Shown here: positions 55,050 through 63,145 of the stretch, one piece after another
How positions within the stretch are numbered: the first letter of the stretch is position 1
How the letters are laid out: the number at the start of each line of letters is the position of its first letter
NCBI RefSeq assembly: GCF_014647655.1
Contig: NZ_BMPP01000001.1
Location: 36,943-100,942 of the forward strand
Length of the DNA: 64,000 bases
Direction of reading: 5' to 3'
Origin: Deinococcus malanensis
GTDB lineage: Bacteria > Deinococcota > Deinococci > Deinococcales > Deinococcaceae
Translations under genes and position numbers: made by a program
Notes under the pieces: generated by a model
Told to the model about the DNA's origin: nothing
What the model saw: only the letters and a program-made list of their open reading frames with translations
Database searches by the model: none

Positions 55050-55553
55050 GATCCTGTTGTACCACCCGCCCAGCGGCGCCGCGCGCATAAGCTCACGCCC
55101 AGAGAGACCACCCAGGTGCTCACGAGTGGCCGGCAGCAGATGCGGGACGCCCGAGCGTACGCGGAAGAGTGGTACCAGGCGCTCCGGGAATGGAATGCAG
55201 CGATGCTGGGTGAGCTCGTACCTCGTGATCTCGCCCCCAAACGCAGCAGCACGCGCCAGATGACGCCGGTCGTGGGGAACTGGTCGAATGGCGGGGTCGC
55301 CCTGTACACCCGCCAGATCAGCACGCCGGCGGGCTGGGTCAGTGAAGCCACGTTGGCCCGCCTGTGCAATGTCGACCCACTGCTGGGGCGCCTGCGTGAC
55401 GGCCATGGACCCCAGACGCTCCTGCGTGAAAATGGCACGTGGGTTCACCCAACCGACCGTGCGCAGGCGTACGGCCTGGCTGTGCTGATCGTCGCTGAGA
55501 ATCTCGGGGAAGCGCGCGCACGAGGCATACGATTTCTGCTGGTCTCTCACTAG
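54780..55553 (+). CDS. Paralog of the 48373 protein with an N-terminal part antisense to a cargo gene
   Basis: The GTGATG start overlaps the rusA stop by 4 bp. About 90 codons are antisense to the membrane gene, then the real homology begins at K-L-T-P-R-E-T-T-Q and Y-A-E-E-W-Y-Q-A-L-R-E-W. GTG 55116 or ATG 55140 could start a short version. The frame is unbroken from the coupled start to the conserved domain. Confidence 0.55.
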   Translation: MMHDKSHQEGWEQQRQGHQNSGHNGPCTVSSRPQLIDDHAHPCDQQPEHDTPHRPFQLGPQEADTERDEQQCEKEVGPAFVPETGREVEHDPVVPPAQRRRAHKLTPRETTQVLTSGRQQMRDARAYAEEWYQALREWNAAMLGELVPRDLAPKRSSTRQMTPVVGNWSNGGVALYTRQISTPAGWVSEATLARLCNVDPLLGRLRDGHGPQTLLRENGTWVHPTDRAQAYGLAVLIVAENLGEARARGIRFLLVSH

Positions 55554-55603
55554 GCCCTCTGAATCAAGAACTCTGTCAGGCCCGCCGGCCATAATGGTGC
55601 TTC

Positions 55604-56374
55604 ATGGCTGGTCAGAGAACAGGCGGAGTGATGGGCGGGCCCGCAAAGAAGAGAGGATGGCTCGTCCCTTTCTTGCTTGGCTGTGCACTGCTTACCGCGG
55701 TGGTGGGTATCCTGGCCCTGCGCGACTCATCTAAGGCGATACGGGAATTCGAGGGTGGCGACAATGGTCTGACCCTGTTGTACGTTCCGGCGACCAACGT
55801 CGGAAAGATGCACTTTGCGTACAGCATGGCAAGTCCGAACGGCATCAAGGAAGTTCACACGTCGGTGGACGGAGCTCCGCCCACGGTGGTTCCCAGGGAG
55901 GGCATGAGCGTCTGGGACAACGCGATTTTCGAGGATCTGACGCCTGGCATCCACCACATTAAAGTCACCGTCGTTGACGGCAAAGGACAGCGTTACAGCC
56001 AGGTGGCCAGGTCAGTGACGATCAAACCGGCCCCGGACGGCATTGACCCGAGGCGGCCAGAGTTACGCATCACGGGGCCCGCCTACCGGGAGCTTGAAGA
56101 GGAACTCGGTGTCGGGCCAGACCGTGAGATGCTGGTCGTTCCAATAGAGGCGCAGGACGATGAGGAGCTGGCCAGCGTCAACTGGGAACTGAGGCGCGTG
56201 GACGACAAACAGAATCGCATTGTGGCAACAGGTGGAGGATTCAGGGAAAAGAATACGCTCCGCATCGACCTGACCCTTTTCAAAGTCCCGCGAGGCACCT
56301 ATCGTGTGGATCTGATTGCTCATGACTACGGTGGCCGGTCTATGAAAGCCAAACCATTCACGTTTACGTATTGA
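55604..56374 (+). CDS. Membrane-anchored protein with Ig-like region, 256 aa
   Basis: One membrane segment (residues 18-40) is followed by beta-rich sequence that includes D-L-T-P-G-I-H-H-I-K-V-T-V-V-D-G-K-G, as in bacterial Ig-like domains. It lies on the phage strand but after a gap, so it may be cargo in the sense orientation. Function unknown. Confidence 0.65.
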   Translation: MAGQRTGGVMGGPAKKRGWLVPFLLGCALLTAVVGILALRDSSKAIREFEGGDNGLTLLYVPATNVGKMHFAYSMASPNGIKEVHTSVDGAPPTVVPREGMSVWDNAIFEDLTPGIHHIKVTVVDGKGQRYSQVARSVTIKPAPDGIDPRRPELRITGPAYRELEEELGVGPDREMLVVPIEAQDDEELASVNWELRRVDDKQNRIVATGGGFREKNTLRIDLTLFKVPRGTYRVDLIAHDYGGRSMKAKPFTFTY

Positions 56375-56503
56375 CACGCCTGGCGCCCCAGCCTCCGATT
56401 ATCGGAAGGCTGCTCATTGTCTTAGAGGGCCTGGATTGTCAAAAGAGCGAGTCGACTGTATGATTCTGTTAGATTCACAGAACTGCCGAAAACAATTCGA
56501 GCA

Positions 56504-56525
56504 CCGCCCCCACCGGGGCGGTTTT
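56504..56525 (+). terminator. Terminator, near copy of the one at 48977
   Basis: CCGCCCC (56504) pairs with GGGGCGG (56515), followed by TTTT. The preceding bases GAAAACAATTCGAG also match 48957-48972 closely. Confidence 0.65.
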
Positions 56526-56538
56526 CTTTTGGAATCCA

Positions 56539-56640
56539 GCTGCCTGGGCGCCGTTGATGACGGCCACTGAGGGTGTGGGCGCACGCTCCTTACTCCCCTG
56601 ACCCCAGGCCAGCAGCAGTGCAAATTCATTTTTGGAGGTA
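56539..56640 (+). repeat. Repeat R1, copy D
   Basis: It has the same blocks as copies A and B, up to GGAGGTA. The ATGGTCCGAGC start is replaced and a different gene follows. Confidence 0.65.
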
Positions 56641-56657
56641 GGGCGCTGACCGCCAGG

Positions 56658-57251
56658 ATGGACGCTACAGTACCGCCGATGACCTTACTGGCACTGATGC
56701 TGCTGCCATTTGCACTCGCGGGCTTCGCCTGCCTGGTTGTCGGTACGGTGATGCTGTATCGTTCAACGCTCGGACAGCCCGGTGGAAGCAACTTGTGGCC
56801 GACCGCTGACGCCGTTGTTATAGGGCACAAGTTTCGGAAGTGGATCAACAGCCGTGACCACAACTTCCTGACATATTTTGCCCAGGTGGGCACTCTGGTC
56901 CGCTTCACAGCCGAAGGCCGCGAGGTCACGGCGGAAGTGGTGCCCGAACCCTTGATGAAAATAAGTGTGATCAGGCCAAACTCATCCTTTGGCACGGTCA
57001 AGCTCTCCCAGCAGCGCCTGGAAAAGCAGGCCATGCAACAGGCAGGGCTTCTGGTACCCGAAGGCAGTACGGTGCAGGTTCGGTACAAGCCAGCCTCGCT
57101 GAAGCAGGTGGGCCGTGAGGTGGTGCACTCGGCCCACGCTCATATCAGCAAGCAACAGGCCATCCGCCTGTCCTTGTTTCTCCTCCTTTTTGGAACCCTG
57201 ACCTTGGTCATGGTGGCTTCACCGATGTTCCAGTTTCTCAAGTACCGCTAA
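56658..57251 (+). CDS. DUF3592-like membrane protein, 197 aa
   Basis: Two membrane segments flank an outer domain (A-D-A-V-V-I-G-H-K, L-V-R-F-T-A-E-G-R, V-Q-V-R-Y-K-P-A) laid out as in DUF3592 proteins. It lies directly behind R1 copy D. The start could be ATG 56658 or 56679. Confidence 0.62.
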   Translation: MDATVPPMTLLALMLLPFALAGFACLVVGTVMLYRSTLGQPGGSNLWPTADAVVIGHKFRKWINSRDHNFLTYFAQVGTLVRFTAEGREVTAEVVPEPLMKISVIRPNSSFGTVKLSQQRLEKQAMQQAGLLVPEGSTVQVRYKPASLKQVGREVVHSAHAHISKQQAIRLSLFLLLFGTLTLVMVASPMFQFLKYR

Positions 57252-57357
57252 CCGCCGCGTTGCGCCCCAAGGACTGGCTCACGCAATGACACAAGTGGAT
57301 GGACTGATGTCCTTAGGTTCTGCACTGGAACAGCGCTGAGCCTGTCAAAACCACGCC

Positions 57358-57501
57358 CGCCCAGGTCGACACTGGGGGAACCCGCCAACCATCGTGTGGT
57401 GCTTTTGTCACAAGGTGCCCTGTACGCTCTCAGTACCCAACAACACAAAGCCGCCCGAGTGAAGGTGGCAGGGCCGCCCCACCTCAGCCGTGGGGCTTTT
57501 T
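57358..57501 (+). repeat. Repeat R2, copy B, ending in a terminator
   Basis: It matches 51855-51988. The terminator stem is 57476-57482 with 57490-57496, followed by TTTTT. Confidence 0.65.
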
Positions 57502-57525
57502 CATGCCGTCCCGTGCGAGGTACCC

Positions 57526-57795
57526 ATGTGCAAACACCCCAAAGTTCTCGCCGGGCACCTCAAAGCTGGCACCCGTCACGCGGTCGGGTACTACTGCACT
57601 TACTGCAACACGATCACGTACGAAGCCCGCGGCAAGGATGCGCTGGTACAGAGCCGGACGGGTGACCCAGACGCACGCGAGACGGCGGTGCGGCGCTGGC
57701 TGCAGCAGGAAGTCCGTTTCACGCTGGTGCCTGTCACGGCTGAGGATTATCCGGTGAACCCAGGCGATGACGAAGCCCGCATTGGAAGGGTGTGA
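57526..57795 (+). CDS. Phage hypothetical protein, possible zinc binding, 89 aa
   Basis: GAGG precedes ATG 57526. M-C-K-H-P-K-V-L-A-G-H-L is shared with 52613; Y-Y-C-T-Y-C may bind metal. It is coupled to the next gene by 4 bp and appears to be the intact version. Confidence 0.6.
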   Translation: MCKHPKVLAGHLKAGTRHAVGYYCTYCNTITYEARGKDALVQSRTGDPDARETAVRRWLQQEVRFTLVPVTAEDYPVNPGDDEARIGRV

Positions 57796-57995
57796 TGTCG
57801 AAGAAGGCGCAGAAGCGCGCCGCTCGTCGAAAGCGGATCTTCACCCACCTGGCGGTCCAGCCCCCACCAGATGGAGCGCGGAACTGGCCGGTGTTCCAGG
57901 AGAGACGCGGCCGGTACCGGACCACGCCCACCGAACTGCAGCGCCAGGCGGTGCGAGAACCGTTTTACCTGCGCCTAAGTCACCCCGTTTCATAG
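57795..57995 (+). CDS. Basic phage hypothetical protein, 66 aa
   Basis: M-S-K-K-A-Q-K-R-A-A-R-R-K-R at the start suggests nucleic-acid binding. GTG 57792 one codon earlier overlaps the upstream stop. Confidence 0.5.
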   Translation: MSKKAQKRAARRKRIFTHLAVQPPPDGARNWPVFQERRGRYRTTPTELQRQAVREPFYLRLSHPVS

Positions 57996-58035
57996 TTCCG
58001 ACCCCGCTCCGGGGGGGCATCGTCCACCTCTGGCG

Positions 58036-58110
58036 GTGACCCGCATGACCCAGCCCAACACGCCAGCCTCTGTGGCTGACGTGCTCAGCAGGATGTGGAG
58101 CAGGAGTTAG
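58036..58110 (+). pseudogene. Truncated phage gene start
   Basis: The frame M-T-Q-P-N-T-P-A-S-V-A-D-V-L-S-R ends at 58110, at the 3' end of an inverted gene. The lead-in TGGCGGTGACCCGCATGACCC recurs in altered form at 58371 (TGGAGGTGACCCGCAATGAC). Confidence 0.35.
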
Positions 58111-58352
58111 CAGGCCCCGACGTTCGGCATCACGCGAAAGTGGAAGCCAGAACGGCTCCCCATCGTCTCCAGGATCACGCATCCGCGCACGGTGCCACGG
58201 GCATTGCGCACCATGACCGACAACTTGCCGTAACTGGCGGCGAGGAGGGCCCTGATCTCGTGGTGACTCACTTTGCTGCCTTCCGGGTAGTACAGGTGCA
58301 GTTCACTGCCGATGAATTCGCTGGCCGCGTCCTCGATCTGAATTTCCTTCAC
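58107..58352 (-). CDS. Cargo gene: hypothetical protein, 81 aa
   Basis: A soluble protein, M-K-E-I-Q-I-E-D-A-A-S-E-F-I-G. No family recognised. It lies between two similar gene-start sequences. Confidence 0.6.
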   Translation of the reverse strand: MKEIQIEDAASEFIGSELHLYYPEGSKVSHHEIRALLAASYGKLSVMVRNARGTVRGCVILETMGSRSGFHFRVMPNVGAC

Positions 58353-58473
58353 GCCCTCACTGTACTCACATGGAGGTGACCCGCAATGACCCCCCCCAAT
58401 GCTCTGGAACAGCTTAGGAGCCAGATGCAGCCGTTACGATAAGCGTTTCCTTTCCTTCGGGTAATACTAACGA

Positions 58474-58761
58474 CTATCTGGAGCCTAGATCCTCTTTCGA
58501 TTTGTAGTATTCCAGACCAGTGACCGCTTCAACTTCATTCCTGCAAATGACCGTAATCATATTTTGATGCTCAACATTTCTTCGCATCTGTAGAGCCTTA
58601 CTCTGTTCCTTCGTAATACAGGTTGCAAAAATTGCATCCTGATTATCTTGATGCTCAATCCGTTCTGCGGCCACCTGGCTGTTTAACGCAGCGAATGTGA
58701 CTCCGGATAATAGAAGAAACAGATAGGTTGTGCGTGAAATAAGAGGTGGCTTCTTTCGCAT
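58474..58761 (-). CDS. Cargo gene: AT-rich membrane protein, 95 aa
   Basis: ATG 58761 gives M-R-K-K-P-P-L-I-S-R-T-T-Y-L-F-L-L-L, a signal or anchor, then a charged domain with two Cys. Base composition is clearly more AT-rich than anything nearby, suggesting recent transfer. The frame is open to 58851. Confidence 0.58.
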   Translation of the reverse strand: MRKKPPLISRTTYLFLLLSGVTFAALNSQVAAERIEHQDNQDAIFATCITKEQSKALQMRRNVEHQNMITVICRNEVEAVTGLEYYKSKEDLGSR

Positions 58762-59095
58762 GGACGGGTTGTGAGTCACTTTTGTATTCCTCAGTATGTT
58801 CATTTCGAGCAGGACAGCTCTCTGAGCCGAGGGGTCCCTGCATGTCGCCATCTCATCTTGGGAGGGTGCCAGCCCCTAAGAAAACCTGCCTCAAATCCAC
58901 CCTCCTGGAGGTAGTTCGCCCTGCCCCCCCAACGCCCCGCAAACGAGAAGAATCTTCGCGTAATGGCACTCTTTCAGACACAAACACGGCCACGCCCACC
59001 CTGCTCTCAAGATCCGACTTGATGGCGGGGTGGGCGTGCTCTGAACGCGCCGTGCGGGCAGGGTGAGCTGACCAGGCGTCAGGGGGAGTCTGGGC

Positions 59096-59437
59096 TCAGG
59101 AGGCGTGAAGGTGACGCTGCCGGGTCTGAACGTTACGGATGGCCTGAACGAACTGGTGGGCCATCTCGGTGAACGGCTCTGCTGCGGGCTCGGACTTCAC
59201 CACCTGATCACCAAGCCGCCCGGCCAGCACCAGTTTCGGCTGCCGCTCAACGTACACGAGGTAGAGCCCCACATCGTTGGTGCCATGCTGCGCGGCAACC
59301 TGGAGTGCAGTCTTGAAGTACAGACCGAGTCCGTTCACGTCGAGTCCCGCCTGCCGGTACCCCTTGAGAGGGTTGCCCCTCTGGTCATGGCCCAGATCTA
59401 CTTCATGGCTGTACGCGCTGCCCCATGCCTTTGTCAT
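59096..59437 (-). CDS. Cargo gene: hypothetical protein, 113 aa
   Basis: A soluble protein beginning M-T-K-A-W-G-S-A-Y-S-H-E-V-D-L-G-H-D. No domain recognised. Confidence 0.6.
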   Translation of the reverse strand: MTKAWGSAYSHEVDLGHDQRGNPLKGYRQAGLDVNGLGLYFKTALQVAAQHGTNDVGLYLVYVERQPKLVLAGRLGDQVVKSEPAAEPFTEMAHQFVQAIRNVQTRQRHLHAS

Positions 59438-59621
59438 TCCTTTACTTTACCCACATATGAATCACGCGGATATTACAGATCATCCGGAAATTGAGTAGTG
59501 ACGGATTCAGTCGCGTTGACTGAAGACCAGGAGCGTGGGTATGCCTGCAAGAGAAAACCGAGCTATGGCTGAGGGTTAAACCAGCGCTAGGCCAGCCCCA
59601 ACGGTGCTCGTATGCCCTGGG

Positions 59622-60737
59622 TTATGGGTCAGACAGACCAGTGGGGACCGTGAAGACTGCGCTGGTTTCAGTGAGCATCAGGGCTGAACGCTTCAGCCAT
59701 ATGGGGTCGCTGACAGCGTTGAAGCGGTGATGCCACACCACGCGCGACTTGGGCGACGCACCACTCAGGCGTGTGACGACCACGCACTCGCTCCTCAGGA
59801 GGCCACACCCTCCGAAGGCCGAGGAGGCCAGAGCGTCTCCCGAGTCGTTCCAGCTCAGCGCCCGGACCAGGCCGCCATGCGGGCGAAACTTCCACCTGAC
59901 CTTCCCAGTGAGGACGTCCCACACCATCACCGTGCCGTTGCCCAGACCGCCCGCCACCTGCCGGCCATCAGGGCGGATGCTCAGGCTGTACAGGCTGTAC
60001 CGCCCTGTCTGATCATCTGTATTACCGGGCACCGTGATGATCCCTCCGCGAAGGGCACGCGTCCGGAGATCGACCACGCCTACGCTGCGACCATCCTCCA
60101 GTGCGACCGGTGCCAGCGTTCCAGACGCATCGGTATTACCGGTCGCGGCATCCCAGCAGTCCAGTGGCACCCGCCACACGGGCGTCAGATCTGGCCAGGA
60201 GCGCAGCGCCAGAAAGGTCGGACCGGTCTGGATATCCTTTTCGGTCAGGAGCAACCCGCCATTGGCGAAACCGAACACGCACGGACGATAGGTATGGACC
60301 TGCAACTGCTTGAGGATCTGGCCGCTGCGGGCGTCCAGCACCGTCACATATCCGTCGGTGTCGTTGGCCACCACCTGCTGATCGTCCGGGGTCCACAGCA
60401 GCACATTGACGCTGCGGAAGTGTGGAGGCGTGTTCAGCTTCGTTTGCCATCGACGCTTTCCGCTGGGCCTGTCGATGACACTGACGGTCGCAGTGAACGA
60501 CTTCCCGCGCTGAGAGATCTGAGACCCGGCCGCCAGGGCCAAACCATCTCTCGAGGCAGACGCGGCATCGAAGCCTTCGTACTTCTGTTTTCCAAGCAGC
60601 GAATTAGAGGCCGGATACCGCTCACCGGGGTGAAGAATCCTGGTCAGGACAGCGGAGTAGTTCGACCATCCCAAGAACGCGCCGAAAACACAGAGGAAAG
60701 CGAGCGACTTCTTACTGAGGGGACGTCGCGGTGCCAT
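59622..60737 (-). CDS. Cargo gene: membrane-anchored WD40/beta-propeller protein
   Basis: 371 residues. An N-terminal membrane segment is followed by propeller repeats such as G-Y-V-T-V-L-D-A-R-S-G-Q-I-L, G-N-G-T-V-M-V-W-D-V-L-T-G-K-V-R-W and A-L-S-W-N-D-S-G-D-A-L-A-S. It is probably a protein-binding scaffold outside the membrane. Confidence 0.78.
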   Translation of the reverse strand: MAPRRPLSKKSLAFLCVFGAFLGWSNYSAVLTRILHPGERYPASNSLLGKQKYEGFDAASASRDGLALAAGSQISQRGKSFTATVSVIDRPSGKRRWQTKLNTPPHFRSVNVLLWTPDDQQVVANDTDGYVTVLDARSGQILKQLQVHTYRPCVFGFANGGLLLTEKDIQTGPTFLALRSWPDLTPVWRVPLDCWDAATGNTDASGTLAPVALEDGRSVGVVDLRTRALRGGIITVPGNTDDQTGRYSLYSLSIRPDGRQVAGGLGNGTVMVWDVLTGKVRWKFRPHGGLVRALSWNDSGDALASSAFGGCGLLRSECVVVTRLSGASPKSRVVWHHRFNAVSDPIWLKRSALMLTETSAVFTVPTGLSDP

Positions 60738-60897
60738 GTGGTGAAGATAGCTTCTGGGGCCTGAGCAGCCCTATGAAAATGAGCAAGTGGAACGGGACTG
60801 AGCGATGGCCTTGCACTGCTGCCCCGAATTTCCGGATGGGCTGTACAACCCACCACCCCGTAAGGAACCAGGGCAATGGACAGATCACCAGGAATAC

Positions 60898-61371
60898 CTA
60901 TACGCGCTTGAGGGTGCCCAGGTTCAACTCATTGGCCACCAGTTCCTCCAGTTTCTCCTTCACCCACCCTGGCTGAGGCAACGGGTTCATCTCCCCAAGA
61001 TGTTCATGCCGTCTGGTGGGCAGGCCGTTCTCACTGACGCTGTAATGACGGACGAACTCCCAGGCATCCCCGACCTTGCGCACCAGCAGTTTCGCCTGAA
61101 CTCCAGCCGCGGACAGAGGAAGTTCGAACGTCACTTCAAGAGGTTGAGGACTCTCACGGGCAGGCATGACCAGACGCGGGAGGACTCCCTTCGACCTCAG
61201 GTACCCTTCCAGCTCCTGCATGGGGGCAATGACCGCTGCCGTCAGGTTGTCAAAATCGCGGCCCCGTTCGGCCCTCTCGTGGCTCAGGCGCTGCTGCTCT
61301 CCTTCAGCTGCTTTTCTCCGTTCAAGGTCCTGCTCATTGAATAAGGCTTCCAGCTTGCTGAAGTCGCTCAT
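60898..61371 (-). CDS. Cargo gene: hypothetical protein, 157 aa
   Basis: A charged N-terminal coiled coil (L-E-R-R-K-A-A-E-G-E-Q-Q-R-L) and a mixed C-terminal domain. It ends the run of inverted genes 28 bp before the terminase small subunit start. Confidence 0.62.
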   Translation of the reverse strand: MSDFSKLEALFNEQDLERRKAAEGEQQRLSHERAERGRDFDNLTAAVIAPMQELEGYLRSKGVLPRLVMPARESPQPLEVTFELPLSAAGVQAKLLVRKVGDAWEFVRHYSVSENGLPTRRHEHLGEMNPLPQPGWVKEKLEELVANELNLGTLKRV

Positions 61372-61398
61372 GCGCTCACCCTACCAAGGAGGTGAATC

Positions 61399-61791
61399 AT
61401 GGCCTCACCCAGAAGAGACAATGCCCGCGCCGCCCGCGCCCTGGTGGACGCCGCCCTCCTCGGTGACGCGACAGCTTGCGCCACACACGAAATCACGTCC
61501 AGAACACTGCAAAGGTACCGCGCTGCTTTAGAAACCGATCAAGAGCTGTCGGCCTTTTACGCCCAGTTGTCGCGCGCCGTGACCACCCAGAACTGGGCCT
61601 CCGAACTCAACCTCACCCTCGTCACCCTGGTCCGGAAACTCGGCGGCATGACCCGGGACCTGCCCGGCAGCACCGCTGAGAACATCAGCGCCGTGACCGG
61701 AGCGGTGAAGGTCCTGAGTGAGATCGCCATCACCCGAGAAGTTCTGGGTGCCGGGGAGGTGGACGATGCTGGAGATGGTAACGCGGATTAA
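61399..61791 (+). CDS. Phage terminase small subunit (putative)
   Basis: 130 residues with an N-terminal helix-turn-helix-like region (A-C-A-T-H-E-I-T-S-R-T-L-Q-R-Y). GGAGG precedes it. Position directly before the large subunit, with a 26-bp overlap, supports the call. Confidence 0.72.
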   Translation: MASPRRDNARAARALVDAALLGDATACATHEITSRTLQRYRAALETDQELSAFYAQLSRAVTTQNWASELNLTLVTLVRKLGGMTRDLPGSTAENISAVTGAVKVLSEIAITREVLGAGEVDDAGDGNAD

Positions 61792-63145
61792 GAGCGCCCA
61801 GAAGCGCGCTGCCCGCATCGCCCCCAGGGCGCCCAAAAAGCGTGACGGTCAGACTGCCCGGCAACGCTGGCTCCTGACAGCTCGCCTGAATCAGCTTCCT
61901 CCTGCAGGGGACTGGTTCGTCTGGTTGATCCTCGCTGGGAGAGGGTTCGGGAAAACAAGAGTTGGGGCTGAGACCATCGCCCAGTGGGCCAGAGAAACCC
62001 CAAGGGGCCGCTTCGCCCTGGTGGCGCAGACCAGTGCGGACGCCCGCGACACCATGGTCGAAGGGGAATCCGGCCTGCTCAGCGTCCTGGATGAAAGTGA
62101 ACTGCGAGGCGGCTCAGTGGACACCGCCTGGAACCGTTCCCTCGGCGAGCTGTACCTGAAGAACGGAGCGAAGTTCAAGTGCTTCAGTAGTGAGAAACCG
62201 AGATCCCTGCGCGGACCACAGCATCACGGGGCCTGGGGTGACGAACCCGCCACCTGGAATGACGCGGACCAGGGCACGGCTGAGGACACCACCTGGACGA
62301 ACATGCTGTTCGGCCTGCGCCTCGGCAAGGATCCCCGCGTGGTCCTCACCGGCACGCCCAGACCCGTGCGTCTGATCCGGGAACTGAAGAAGGACGCCGG
62401 TACCGTCCTGACCGGCGGCACCACTATTGAGAACATCGGCAATCTCTCCGAGACCTTCAAGCGCAACGTCATCAGCAAGTACGAAGGCACGCGTCTCGGT
62501 CGCCAGGAACTGGAAGGGGAGTTACTTGAAGACACGCCGGGCGCCCTGTGGAAGTACGCGATGTTCAACCGCGAGGGCTTCCGCGTCAGGATCGACGACC
62601 TGCCGCTTATGATCCGCATCGTGGTCTCCATCGACCCGCAGGCCAGCCAGGGCAGTGACAACGCCGAGACCGGCATTGTGGTGGCGGGCAAAGACGCGGC
62701 CGGAAAGGGCTACGTGCTCGATGACCTCAGCGGCGATTACAGCCCGACCGAATGGGCCCAGACAGCCATCGAGGCCTACAAGTACTGGAAGGCGGACTGC
62801 ATCGTGGCTGAGCGGAACAACGGCGGGGACATGGTGGAGAACACCGTCCGGGCGGTGGATCCCAGGGTGAACGTCAGGACCGTCTGGGCCAGCCGTGGGA
62901 AGCACACCCGCGCCGAACCAGTCAGTGCGCTCTACGAGAAGGGGAACATCCAGCACGCCAGGATGTTTCCGGACCTGGAAGGGCAGATGGTGACGTGGGT
63001 TCCCGGGGACAAGGTCAGCCCGGACCGCATGGACGCCCTGGTGTGGGCCCTGACGGAACTGCTGCTGGGCCAGGAGGAACCGTCACCCAGTGCGGCCGCG
63101 GTCGCCGCGGCCTTCCGGGGCGGCGCGAGGAGGAAACCCACGTGA
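61766..63145 (+). CDS. Phage terminase large subunit
   Basis: ATG 61766, six bases after GGAGG, gives 459 residues. Walker A is A-G-R-G-F-G-K-T-R and the Walker B region is A-W-G-D-E-P-A-T-W. The nuclease domain has V-S-I-D-P-Q-A-S, V-A-E-R-N-N-G-G-D and P-D-R-M-D-A-L-V-W-A. It cuts and pumps phage DNA into the head. Confidence 0.93.
   Translation: MLEMVTRIKSAQKRAARIAPRAPKKRDGQTARQRWLLTARLNQLPPAGDWFVWLILAGRGFGKTRVGAETIAQWARETPRGRFALVAQTSADARDTMVEGESGLLSVLDESELRGGSVDTAWNRSLGELYLKNGAKFKCFSSEKPRSLRGPQHHGAWGDEPATWNDADQGTAEDTTWTNMLFGLRLGKDPRVVLTGTPRPVRLIRELKKDAGTVLTGGTTIENIGNLSETFKRNVISKYEGTRLGRQELEGELLEDTPGALWKYAMFNREGFRVRIDDLPLMIRIVVSIDPQASQGSDNAETGIVVAGKDAAGKGYVLDDLSGDYSPTEWAQTAIEAYKYWKADCIVAERNNGGDMVENTVRAVDPRVNVRTVWASRGKHTRAEPVSALYEKGNIQHARMFPDLEGQMVTWVPGDKVSPDRMDALVWALTELLLGQEEPSPSAAAVAAAFRGGARRKPT

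Noticed and set aside
49181..56640. R1 copies as a CRISPR array
   Set aside because: The copies are far apart, over 100 bp long, carry ribosome sites, and have no regular spacers. No CRISPR array or cas gene was seen in the window.
59727..60764. 345-codon sense ORF opposite the WD40 gene
   Set aside because: It lacks the 4-bp overlaps seen further left and is best explained as an antisense shadow.
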